NCBI GenBank assembly: GCA_016256075.1
Contig: SDVU01000486.1
Span: forward strand, 1 to 12,945
DNA from: Dictyocoela muelleri
Taxonomy: Eukaryota > Microsporidia
Length of the DNA: 12,945 bases
Direction: 5' to 3'
The translations under genes were made by a program, and so were the position numbers. Position 1 is the stretch's first letter. Each line of letters starts with the position of its first letter. A model generated the notes under the pieces. That model worked only from the letters and a program-made list of their open reading frames with translations, did no database searches and was not told the DNA's origin. This document shows positions 1 to 7,896 of the stretch, piece by piece.

Positions 1-77
1 CCTGAAAATCCAAATTGCCCCCCTGGAAATCCAAATGTCCCCCAAGTGGGGCGTAGGCCCCACGTTGGGAAACACTG
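1..77. mobile_element. hAT-type DNA transposon end (partial)
   Basis: Read from position 77 leftward on the minus strand, the sequence begins CAGTGTTTCCCAACG, the usual form of a hAT terminal inverted repeat (CAGTG-TTCCCAA). It is followed by a self-complementary stretch, GTGGGGC-CTAC-GCCCCAC (positions 45-62). The next eight bases outside the end (78-85, GTATAGAG) would be the target duplication, because hAT elements duplicate 8 bp, but the other end lies outside the window and this cannot be confirmed. Inside the end are two similar units of about 24 bp (CCTGAAAATCCAAATTGCCC and CCTGGAAATCCAAATGTCCC), typical of subterminal repeats. No coding sequence is visible. Confidence 0.6.
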
Positions 78-666
78 GTATAGAGTAAAAGATCTGTTCT
101 TCTGAAAACTTTAAGACGTAAATTTTAACGTCTCCTGAGTTTTAAGAACACTTGATAAAACATGTTAGAACTCCCTACTAACACTTGATTTTAGAGAATA
201 AAAAGATGGTAAAAATTTTATTTGTTTAATTGGCAAAAATAATTTCCCTGTGAAATTTAAATTGCTTTTTTTATAGTTATCAAGACCAGATTATAAAGGA
301 TGTTCAGAAACCATACTCTTGAGAAGATCCCTCATCATCACGTATAAGATTATTTTCATGACTGTGAATATGGATAAAATTGGTTTAAGTAATTTCTGAC
401 TTAGAATTATTATACGTACAGCATAAAGGGAAGTTTAAAATTGACAATATGCTTGTCTATTTAGAAATCGTCTTTTCTTGTAATAATAAAATCATATAAA
501 ACAATAAAATTTTTCTTTTTTCACTGAAAATCCTGAAAAAAATTCTTTTTTTAGGGTATGGAGTAAAATTTTTTATTTTTCTTTCTATGAATTGAAAATT
601 CTTGGAATTGGGAATATAAGGGGCTTGCTACTTCGTATTATTTTTCATTTAAAAAATACTCGATAC
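78..666. other. AT-rich stretch without a gene
   Basis: No open frame of useful length or recognisable protein was seen on either strand. The only structure is an imperfect inverted repeat at 96-149: the left arm GTTCTTCTGAAAACTTTAAG continuing to ACGT pairs with the right arm ending AGTTTTAAGAAC. It forms a stem of about 20 pairs with a three-base bulge around an AAATTTTA loop. It begins just beyond the hAT end and may be a remnant of a small foldback element. Confidence 0.4.
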
Positions 667-865
667 TTTAATATAAAAAAGGAGATAGCCCCAAATAACT
701 ATATTAATAAAAAGGAAATTTTCGTGTGGTATATTATATAAAGACTTATTCATATATTTGATTTTAGTAAGAATATGGCTCTTAGGTGTGTAGAGGGGTG
801 CGTGGTAGATATCATAAATAAGAGTAATAACAGTAAAAAAAAAGTAATAATAAAGAGATATTAAA
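667..865 (+). repeat. R1 repeat copy 1 (decayed)
   Basis: A degraded copy of the R1 family, best represented at 9745-10191. Shared blocks occur in the same order: an AACTATAT block near 697, GTGTGGTATA then AAGACTTATTC (724-752), and CTCTTAGGTGTGTAGAG (779-795) followed by a GTGCGTGG block. The matching text in the good copy is GTGTGATATA, AAGACTTGTTC and CTCCTAGGTGTAGAG. The tRNA-like head is not recognisable and the downstream half fades after about 865. It looks like one of the oldest copies in the window. Confidence 0.5.
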
Positions 866-1055
866 CTAAAAAGTCAATAATACTAAAAAAAAGGTACTGT
901 AAGTACATATAAATACCTGAAAACTGAGAGGTGAGGAAGAAAACAGATATGGATTACTTAAATATGAAGAAAAAGAGAACAGACTGTTAGAAGAAGAAAT
1001 AATTTTTTTTAAATACCAGATTTATTTTTTAATTGTAATAAAAATATTTTTTGCA

Positions 1056-1105
1056 GGCCTGAGCATACCTTGGCTTGAGCTTACAAAGTCTTGAGCTTAC
1101 CTATA
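1056..1105. repeat. Three-unit tandem repeat, 16-17 bp
   Basis: Three adjacent units read GCCTGAGCATACCTTG, GCTTGAGCTTACAAAGT and CTTGAGCTTACCTATA. The shared core is C(C/T)TGAGC(A/T)TAC. The array stands out from the surrounding poly-A/T by base composition. No gene is seen between 866 and 1241. Function is unknown; it may be an internal repeat of a decayed element. Confidence 0.45.
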
Positions 1106-1241
1106 ATTTCTCATAAAAAAGAATTGCTGTAATTTTAATTAGTTGTAAATTTGTTTTTTTAGTAGGTTAACAAAATAAAACTTTTTATATGTTTTTTGAA
1201 GATAAATAAGGAAAACATTTTAGAGGGGATAAATAAATATT

Positions 1242-2284
1242 GGATCTTGTTTTAAATTTTACGCTATAGGGGAAAATAGAAAGCATTAATATTTTTTTAT
1301 TAAACACATACCCATTATTGAAATACCTCTAATAATAAGAACTTTGAGAGAAAAGGGGTTATTAAATACTTATATGTATTGTTCTGGGTGAAATAATCTT
1401 CTAAAGGAGGTTAAATATAAAAAGAATATTGATGGCATGGCTTTTAGATGCTATAAATCTATTTGCACAAATAGAGGAAAATATGTCTCAGAAAGAAAAA
1501 ACTTCTTTTTCTTAGACTTAAACAAACATAGAAGATATATACCGATGCATATTTTTATGGTTTGACAATCGTTTGCAAAGAGATATTATTAGGGATGAGG
1601 GGCTTTTAAGATCCTTTTGCTTAAAACTTTTTAAAAAATTACAAGTTAAAATTAAGGAATATTTTATAAATAATGAATACAAACTTGGAGGAAATGGTAT
1701 TATATGTCAAATCGATGAGTCTATGTTTAAATATAAGCAGAAGTATAATGTTGGCAGAGTAATCTCAGAATCAAGATGGGTATTAGGAATAGCCGACACT
1801 TCCCATAGACCAGCTAAATATTATGTTAAATTAGTTAATAATAGATATGCGAATACACTTTTACCGATAATTCAACATGTATGTCGTTCCGGGACTTTAA
1901 TATGGAGTGACGAGTGGAGATCTTACAATAATGTAAATAGGTTAGGATTTAATCATGAAAGAGTGAACCACACCTTTAATTTTGTGAATTCACTTAATAA
2001 TTGTCACACTCAAAATATTGAGTCTCTTTGGAATAAATTGAAGCGAAGAATTAAAAATAAAATGGGAGTAAAACATGAATTACTTCAAGATTATATAGAT
2101 GAGTGGATGTGGAAGGATAATGTGGCTCGTGATTATGAAGAAAAATTATATGATCTATTAAAATTAAAATAATTTGATAATTATATTTTTTTAACTTTTT
2201 ATTTACAATTATAATTAATTATTTAAATTATAGGGTAAAAATTAAAGCATAAACCATTATAAGGGAAAATTTAAAGCAAGATCC
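1242..2284 (+). mobile_element. Merlin-type DNA transposon, complete ends
   Basis: The element is 1,043 bp. The left terminal inverted repeat at 1242-1260 reads GGATCTTGTTTTAAATTTT and the right one (2266-2284, read on the minus strand) reads GGATCTTGCTTTAAATTTT, 18 of 19 identical. Both ends are flanked by the same 8 bases, TAAATATT (1234-1241 and 2285-2292), a target duplication of the size known for Merlin elements (8-9 bp). The single gene inside is an ISXO2/IS1016-like DDE transposase on the plus strand. Sharp ends and a perfect target duplication point to a fairly recent insertion, although the gene is already broken near its start. Confidence 0.85.
1343..2172 (+). pseudogene. Merlin (ISXO2-like) transposase, N-terminus broken
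   Basis: This is the DDE transposase that would cut and paste the surrounding element. From about 1522 to the stop at 2172 one frame is open and covers the catalytic domain. The visible triad is D in CQIDES (codon about 1714), D in IWSDEWRSY (about 1909) and E in TQNIESLW (about 2020). Conserved family text includes ANTLLPIIQ and VNHTFNFVNS. The open frame lacks a good ATG; a TTG at 1573 is only the first alternative start. Upstream, a different frame (about 1417-1512) reads as the C-terminal half of a zinc ribbon (RCYKSIC, then VSERKNFFF), so a frameshift lies near 1510-1521. A stop around 1390 and loss of the first CxxC pair are further damage. Merlin transposases are usually near 280-300 residues. 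The catalytic part is intact, the whole is not. Confidence 0.8.
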
Positions 2285-2420
2285 TAAATATTTAATAAAT
2301 AAAAACTAGGATAAAAGAATAGGTTTATTTTTCACAGTCTATTCTTAATCTTATTGTATCTATGTCAAAAAAACAAACTATTTCTTTTCGATTTTATTTG
2401 CACTCGGTGAAACTGAGTAT

Positions 2421-3345
2421 TTAATCTATAATGTAAACAGTATTATCTGAATGTTCATATAATCCCAGGTTTCTAGTATGTTTATTGTCGCCTAGATCCG
2501 GTCTTATATGCACTTTATATCTTACTTGAAAAGCGATATAATCATTTCGCCACATACTTATTCTTACAATTCTGGCTATTGCTCTACCTTTGGATTCACG
2601 CGCATTTTCTCTAATTAAATATTGAATATCCATGAAGAATACAGTATATCTGCATTTTTGTCTTCATCGCCAATTAATAGAACTATACTTAGATTTGTAA
2701 CATATAATTCATCTGTCGAAACAGAGTTTTCTAGATTTAGTTCTACATAAAGATGGTCCGTTTCGTAACTGTTTCTCGCAATATCACTTCCAAATAAGGC
2801 TTCAATTTGATTTCCTTCCATTAATTCACAAAGATTATGTCCAAAAACATAATTTATACGGTGTATTAGATGTAATAGAATGATGCAAAGTGTTTATGAA
2901 TAGGTTGCTATTTTCGAACTTTGCATTATTGGCCGGGAAGTTATAAAGTCATCTGCATAGAGCCTATCATTCTCTTAATCGTCCGTTTTGTTTTTTTACC
3001 TGTCCTTAAACCAATTAGATCGCGCGTTCTCTTATAAGCCGAATTATAAATTCTAAAAGCATATCAAACATTAATTCGTTCTAAAATTCAGTACCATGTC
3101 AGTATGAAGTAACATTGGTAGTCCATTTAACTATATGAAACAAATCAATGCAGGCACAACACAACTGGCAGCCTCATGTCTTAAAGTAATTGATAAATTC
3201 TATTTATATAACGAATATATCGTGGCCAACATCTATTTTTATCTGTTTTTAACCTCGTAATAATAGCTTAAATCTACTAAATCGGCCAGATATCTTAATC
3301 TGTGAAAAATAGCAACTATGTCCGAATTATGGGTCTGGTAACCTT
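2421..3345 (-). mobile_element. Ty3/gypsy LTR retrotransposon fossil (integrase part)
   Basis: Short stretches of protein similarity on the minus strand occur in the order expected for a Ty3/gypsy integrase. A zinc-binding-domain-like patch lies at the right (about 3190-3345), a catalytic-core patch around an HTD motif near 3100, a text like the end of the core near 2850, and a C-terminal patch with the family's IRPDL-type motif near 2480. The element is broken by many changes and no LTR was identified. It looks old. Low bias toward A/T in parts of it compared with its flanks supports former coding. The identification rests on motif resemblance and order, not on a long intact frame. Confidence 0.6.
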
Positions 3346-3889
3346 TTTTTCGATTAACAGATTTCAAAAGCATTTAAAGTTTACAATAAGTCTTTTATAA
3401 GCACTCCTGTCCTTTTTCTTTATCAAAAAAAAATACGATCTCTGTCTACAAGTCTATTTGTAACATGTTTAAGGTAAATACAATAAGTTTTAATTTGGGT
3501 TTCTTAAACAGTAAAAAATCTCTAATAGCTAACAACAACTAATCTTTATTTCAAAAAAAAAATTATTCTGCATTAAAATTTACTATTTGTCTTTATTTTT
3601 TCCGATTTATTTTCTGATCTAAACTTGCATAGTTGTAGCCTTCCATCAATTAATAGGAATTAATTTCTCTTTTCATGGTTTTGTTTTCGATTTAAATCAT
3701 TTAAGGATGTTTTTTAAAGATTTATTCAATTATTTTCAACTAATAATAATTTAAAAATGTGAAATTTATTTTTCCTATTTAAATAAGTATAATGCCGAAA
3801 AAAATACTCAGTTTAAATTATAATACTTACAAATGGTCTATAGATAACTTTTTGCGTAGTTCAGATTGTTCTGAGACCTTTAATTCCTA
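3346..3889. other. AT-rich stretch without a gene
   Basis: No recognisable protein, RNA gene or clear repeat was seen. It could contain more of the Ty3/gypsy fossil, decayed beyond recognition, because it lies on the side where the earlier part of the polyprotein would be, but nothing readable supports this. Confidence 0.3.
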
Positions 3890-4286
3890 TTTGTTCTATC
3901 TGTATGCACTCTCGGTATGTTCTTTCGGTATTAGGTGCTAGTATGCACTGCTAATATACACTGCTTGTATGAAAAGTCGGTATGCTCTACCAGTATGTTC
4001 TAACGGTACGCTTTGTCGGTTGCTTTGTCTATATGCTCTGGTGGTATACACTTGCTGTATAAACTTTATAAATGCTTTGCCAGTAGATCTACCTGTATGG
4101 TCCGACAGAATGTACACGCTAAGTGCACTCTCGGTATGCTATGGCTGTATGCTTCGCCCTTATGCACTGCTATTATACACTTGAAATATAATCTACCAGT
4201 ATAGTCTACGATAAGCTTCAGAGATATGAATTAGTCCATGCTTTGGCAGTCTGATAATACAATATTTTAGTGGTATGCACTTTCGG
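3890..4286. repeat. 13-bp minisatellite, about 30 units
   Basis: The region divides into consecutive 13-base units with consensus close to TATGCNCTNNCGG. Units from 3903 onward include TATGCACTCTCGG, TATGTTCTTTCGG, TATTAGGTGCTAG, TATGCACTGCTAA, TATACACTGCTTG, TATGAAAAGTCGG, TATGCTCTACCAG and TATGTTCTAACGG; a few units are 11-15 bases. The first bases (TAT) and the last (GG or AG) are best conserved. A longer repeat is hinted at: the segment at 3903-3967 resembles 4122-4186, 219 bases later. Short open frames across it only reflect a unit length not divisible by three cycling through all frames; I do not call them genes. Units near 4200-4260 are more degraded. Confidence 0.85.
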
Positions 4287-4339
4287 GATTATATTGAATC
4301 AATTTATGGCTATCTTTATGGCGATATCTATGGCAGTAT

Positions 4340-4680
4340 AGGCTTTCCGGCGTTTCGTCTTAAAATATTCAAGACCCCTTATTTTTAAAATTACAAAAAA
4401 AAAGACTTTAATTAAATTCTTTTACAAAATATAAAATCCTAAATTTATAATGTAAAACTAAAATTAAATTTTATTCTTAATTTTCAATAAGGATGCAATT
4501 GTCTTTAAAAATTGTATTCCTGGAAAAGTATTATATTCAAATAATTTTATCCTTCGGCTTGCCAGAGGTTCGTCCCATGTTACGAAACGCCGGCAAGCCT
4601 TTGTTTTTCCTCTTTTACTTTTAATTTCAATGATTTGATCATGATTCATTGGGGGGGTGAATATTTTGGGCGAACGCCGT
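4340..4680. mobile_element. MITE-like inverted-repeat element
   Basis: The left arm (4347-4378) reads CCGGCGTTTCGTC, TTAAAATATTCA, then GACCCC. The right arm, read on the minus strand from 4680, gives ACGGCGTTCGCCC, AAAATATTCA, then CCCCCCC. They match over about 30 bases with small gaps. A third copy of the tip lies inside at 4582-4599: it pairs with 4341-4358 at 17 of 18 positions. A further hairpin at 4556-4599 has 8-bp arms GGCTTGCC/GGCAAGCC. There is no target duplication I can assign and no credible gene. The right end abuts the R1 fragment at 4682, suggesting insertion into R1. The superfamily is unknown. Confidence 0.5.
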
Positions 4681-4681
4681 A

Positions 4682-4817
4682 ATACGATATTTCTATAGTT
4701 TTTTGACCGCTCAATGTCATTCCCTCATTATTTATTAAAGAGTGACGTCGGGGGGAGGATTCGAACCACGATACTTAAATTTTACATTCAAGAGTGTTAA
4801 CCACTGTGCTATCTGGC
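4682..4817 (-). repeat. R1 repeat copy 2, tRNA head plus start of body
   Basis: On the minus strand this starts at GCCAGATAGCACAGTGGTTA (4817 leftward) and runs through a tRNA-like head of about 75 bases into the R1 body (AATAAATAATGAGGGAATGA, then GAGCGGTC), where it is cut by the 4340-4680 element. The head matches that of the copy at 9745-10191 over its whole length. The acceptor and T stems do not pair properly, so it is not a working tRNA gene. Confidence 0.65.
4757..4811 (-). promoter_or_regulatory. Internal pol III promoter (A and B boxes) of R1 copy 2
   Basis: The A box is TAGCACAGTGG (minus strand, 4811-4801), matching the consensus TRGCNNAGTGG. The B box is GGTTCGAATCC (4767-4757), a perfect match to GGTTCGANTCC. 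The spacing of about 33 bases is that of a tRNA gene. Confidence 0.65.
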
Positions 4818-5297
4818 ATCATGAATTGAATTAGCAAAAAAATGTTAAATCTATACTAAGTATAAAGGTTATGTATTATTTTAATTAAAATATTTTATAG
4901 TAAATTATTTTTTTTGTTAATGTAAATGTTATTATATTTTTATTTATTCAAATTTTTAAACCCACAAATTTATGCATTTTCAAGATTCAAAAAATAAATA
5001 TTTACAAAAATAAATTATAGATCTTATGGTAAAGCTATTATTAGCCATTACTAAAAGTCGTGGGTTATTAATACAGCCGTTAATTTCATACCTAATAAAT
5101 TATAACAATAGTTCTCAGATGCTTATTAAATAATTGATAATAATATATTATAATGGTTCTTTAATGTGATGTAGTAGCCATTCTCGTATAATGTCACTCT
5201 TCTCGCATAGATGTAACGCGTCTGGCATGGCTGTAACGCGTCTCACATGACAATCTGAAATAATAATCATAAAATAAAGTGTAATTAAGATATAAAA
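4818..5297. other. AT-rich stretch with a 20-bp tandem array
   Basis: No gene was seen. At 5182-5258 there are four units of about 20 bases beginning TCTC or TCTG: TCTCGTATAATGTCACTCT, TCTCGCATAGATGTAACGCG, TCTGGCATGGCTGTAACGCG and TCTCACATGACAATCTGA. The two central ones share TGTAACGCG. The array is richer in CpG than its surroundings. The rest of the stretch is AT-rich and unremarkable. Confidence 0.5.
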
Positions 5298-5333
5298 AGC
5301 GCGCGATGTTTGTATGCTCGCTCTTCGCGCGCT
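5298..5333. repeat. CpG-rich hairpin
   Basis: AGCGCGCGA (5298-5306) is the exact reverse complement of TCGCGCGCT (5325-5333), giving a 9-bp perfect stem with an 18-base loop. It sits directly before the body of R1 copy 3, where the tRNA-like head would be expected. It may be an alternative head or the end of another element. Confidence 0.5.
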
Positions 5334-5334
5334 A

Positions 5335-5695
5335 CAATAAATAATGAGGGAATGACCATTAAGCGGTCATAACTACATAATTATAGTATATGACAGTTGT
5401 TCAAGTGTGTTATAATTGATTAAGACTTAGTTTAATATGAAAATGGTGTGTAGGGTAGATCTCTTAGGTGTGGGGATGAGGGTGGCGACGCATCTCGACA
5501 AAAAGTAGTAGAAAAAATTCATTAAAGACCACTATTACCAGTATCCTGTTGTGTCATTGATAAAATGAAGATCGCGTATACAGCTGGGCTTCTGGGTAGC
5601 TTATGAAGTGACATATTAATTGAACACAAAGAACAAAATGTCATTTACCACGGTAGGATACACTCTCCTAGTTGGCAGCTATGAATGTTGTCAAC
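5335..5695 (+). repeat. R1 repeat copy 3, interrupted by a MITE and Tigger-A
   Basis: The body begins AATAAATAATGAGGGAATGA and continues with the blocks found in the copy at 9745-10191: AAGCGGTCAT, AAGACTTAG, TTAGGTGTGGGGATGAG, GGCGACGCATC, AAAAAGTAGT, TCATTGATAAAATGAAGATC, GCGTATACAGCTG, and GCTATGAATGTTGTCAAC at the end. The tRNA-like head is absent. The end is split: a MITE lies between 5696 and 6131, after which the tail resumes (GTTGTCAACATGTAATATA, 6132-6150) and is broken again by Tigger-A. Some tail-like sequence follows at 7897. Confidence 0.75.
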
Positions 5696-6131
5696 CTTGT
5701 ACCCCAAAAATGCCCAATGCCCAATGCCCAATCCTCAAAATGCCATAACTTAAAATGTCATATCTTCAAAAAGCCATATTTTCTAATTGTTATAAATATT
5801 TTTTGTTTTAAAAAGTAAATTCTGAAATGAAAAATTTAATGTTTAACAAGTAAAAATTTAAAAAAGAAAAAATTAATTCAAATCAAAAATATTTAAGAAT
5901 TTAATACAGTTTAAAGATATAAATATTAAAAAAAATTTAAATATAATGTTTTAAAAAATTTAAAGAACATTTAGAGTATTATCATTTTAAATATTAAAAA
6001 TTTATTGACTATGTTTTGAGGATATAATGTTTTAAAGATATGTTATTTTGGTGATATGTCATTTTGGGCATTGATCATTTTGGGCATTGGGCATTGTGCA
6101 TTTTGGGCATTGGGCATTTTGGAATAGGACC
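5696..6131. mobile_element. Non-coding MITE with 9-bp target duplication
   Basis: The 436-bp element lies between two copies of GTTGTCAAC (5687-5695 and 6132-6140), and the interrupted R1 sequence reads on across it, so both ends are fixed. The termini are inverted and repetitive: CCAAAAATGCCCAATGCCC on the left and, read on the minus strand, CCAAAATGCCCAATGCCC on the right. Inside each arm are units of 15-16 bases of the form CTCAAAATGCCATAA and CTTAAAATGTCATAT. The outermost 10 bases of the two ends do not match well. A 9-bp duplication fits Mutator-like or Merlin-like transposases; the termini differ from those of the Merlin at 1242. No coding sequence. Confidence 0.8.
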
Positions 6132-6150
6132 GTTGTCAACATGTAATATA

Positions 6151-7896
6151 CAGTCATTTACTCTAATAATGACCGTGTCGGTGCATAATTTTTTGTCGTT
6201 CATTCAAAAAAAATAATGACAAAATTTTTTTATTGAGATTTTCTTTAATAATCCGTTAGCAAAAATTTCCTTCTTTTTTGCATTTCCCATTAAAATCTTA
6301 AGCTCTTGAAATTTCAGTATACCATCATTACAAGAATTCAGCAGAAAATATGCCTCAATTTTCTCAATGCAATGTATAGCCGTTGAAAACCCAACATAAT
6401 CGTCATAAATATTGTTAGGGGTTTCTTCAGAAGATGATTCTTCTCCTATTTGAGCCGCCACTTTTTTTAAAAAATGCATATCCAGATCATAAGTCACATC
6501 TACGGTTTCTATAAATTCTCAACGGCCTGAAGGTAATCTGATTCTGGATCAATATATTCGAGAGATTTTGCAACCATATTGTCTTGATCATTATCACTTA
6601 ATATATCATCTGCGGTAGCCCGGTTTTTTAAAGCGTAGTCGAACAATTTAGTATGGTTTCACTTGAAACTCTGTTCCACGACCCAATAATAATCGGTAAT
6701 GATTGAACTAATGTGAACTTAGATTTGAGCTTTTCAAAATTTTAATAGTGATTTTTTTCATGCAAAAGATTTAGGCTTCGCAACAAAAAATGTCTATAAT
6801 TCGATTTAAAAGACCTTATAATACCTAGGTAAAAAGGCTAGATTTTACTTGTACAATTAGGGGGAAAGAATAAGAGTTCTATAGCCTTGAAGTAGTGATA
6901 AATGCAATTTACAGGAGCATTGTCTAATAATAATAAAATTCTTATTCCTTGTGAAGGCATTTTCTGATCAAAATTTAATTACCAGATCTAAAATATCTCC
7001 TGACATCTCTGCACGTTTACCATAGGCGTATTCAAGATCCAAATTTTTGAAATCTATTTCTCTGAAATATCTAGGATTTTAATACTTTTTATTACCAATA
7101 GTTAGTCTTTTCACCTGCAAGACTACAACACAGATATAATGTCATAGGGTCTTTTGGTATATTACCTCTTCCTTTGGTTTCATTTTTTAAAATTTGTGTT
7201 TTTCCTGGTGGGGATTTTCAAAGTAGACCGGTCTCATCACAATTAAAAATATCTCTGTAATTATATTTTTCGATAACTTCTCCGGCCTTTTATAATGACT
7301 CACTTAACAAAAACGGGTTACTAATCCTTCCTCTCCGGAGATTTAATTGGTTGTGATTATGAATTTCTTTTTAAATTTAGCTATCCAAGTGCTCGAAGCT
7401 TTAAAAAGTATAAATTTTTAATCACAGCTATCTCTGCAAGTAGTGGATTTGTTTGTTGTGGTTTTTTGATCTTTTTTTCAAAACCAAAGAATAAAGATCT
7501 TCATATATTCATGGCTTTTCATTTGGGGTGCATTCCTTCGAAAATTTGGATTGAAATTTTTGTTATTTGTCAGATATTTTTGTGGATTATTAAGAATCTC
7601 ATTAATTGTTTCTATGGCATACTGAATTTCATAACTAAATCGTATTGCGACACATCTGGATTTAATTTTTTATATTGTAATACTTCGGCTTTTTCTTCAT
7701 AATTATATCTTGTTCTTTTTGACTTGATATTTCGATTCAAATTGTTCATGAGTTTTTTCGAAAAAAAATTTTAACGTGGTCTTTATAAAATTCATTCAAA
7801 ATAGAGATATGTTTATACTTTAAAAACCCTTTATTAATACGGTAATTATTAGAAAAAGTCATTATTAAAAAAGTCATTGTTAAAAAAATTTTACTG
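6151..7896 (-). mobile_element. Tigger-A: decayed pogo/Tigger-like transposon
   Basis: The left end is CAGTCATTTACTCTAATAAT (6151 onward), followed by GAC; the right end, read on the minus strand from 7896, is CAGTAAAATTTTTTTAACAA then TGAC. Both are preceded by TA (6149-6150 and 7897-7898), the target duplication of the Tc1/mariner/pogo superfamily. The right arm repeats TAAYAATGACTTTTT about three times. The 1,746-bp element carries one transposase gene on the minus strand. It lies in the tail of R1 copy 3. Confidence 0.75.
6204..7749 (-). pseudogene. Tigger/jerky-like transposase, heavily broken
   Basis: The gene starts at ATG 7749 with MNNLNRNIKSKRTRYNYEEK, then EVLQYKKLNPDVSQ, a good match to the pipsqueak-type helix-turn-helix that opens Tigger and jerky transposases. 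The next frame continues with INEILNNPQKYL and ILWF. In the catalytic part, NCDETGL (first D, 7236-7238) and LLLLDNAPVN (second D, 6922-6924) are readable. The third site, normally QPLDQGII, reads stop-P-F-Y-L-G-I-I, so the third catalytic D has become Y (6829-6831). The open stretch from 6497 to the stop at 6204 is the C-terminal tail, ending KKFCHYFF, like the KQ-T-I-DFF ending of the family. Several stops and frameshifts separate these pieces; the gene is dead. It is clearly older than Tigger-B and belongs to a different subfamily. Confidence 0.8.

Noticed and set aside
2421-2821. Short open stretches on the minus strand as host genes
   Set aside because: Their text resembles the C-terminal region of Ty3/gypsy integrase and they sit in order with other integrase-like patches, so they are part of the fossil.
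3969-4204. Two overlapping open frames on the plus strand, cysteine- and leucine-rich, resembling small secreted proteins
   Set aside because: They lie wholly inside the 13-bp minisatellite; the apparent protein pattern is the repeat read in shifting frames.
4464-4649. 61-codon open frame on the minus strand
   Set aside because: It spans the internal inverted repeat of the 4340-4680 element and has no recognisable domain; chance is the simpler explanation.
4744-4817. A functional tRNA gene
   Set aside because: The A and B boxes are perfect, but acceptor, anticodon and T stems do not pair, and the sequence continues into a repeat body shared with other copies.
5182-5258. CRISPR array
   Set aside because: Units are contiguous without spacers, diverge from each other, and the context is eukaryotic.
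7466-7702. 78-codon open frame on the plus strand, hydrophobic, membrane-like
   Set aside because: It is antisense to the N-terminal part of the Tigger-A transposase; hydrophobic reading is typical of the complement of lysine-rich AT-rich coding sequence.
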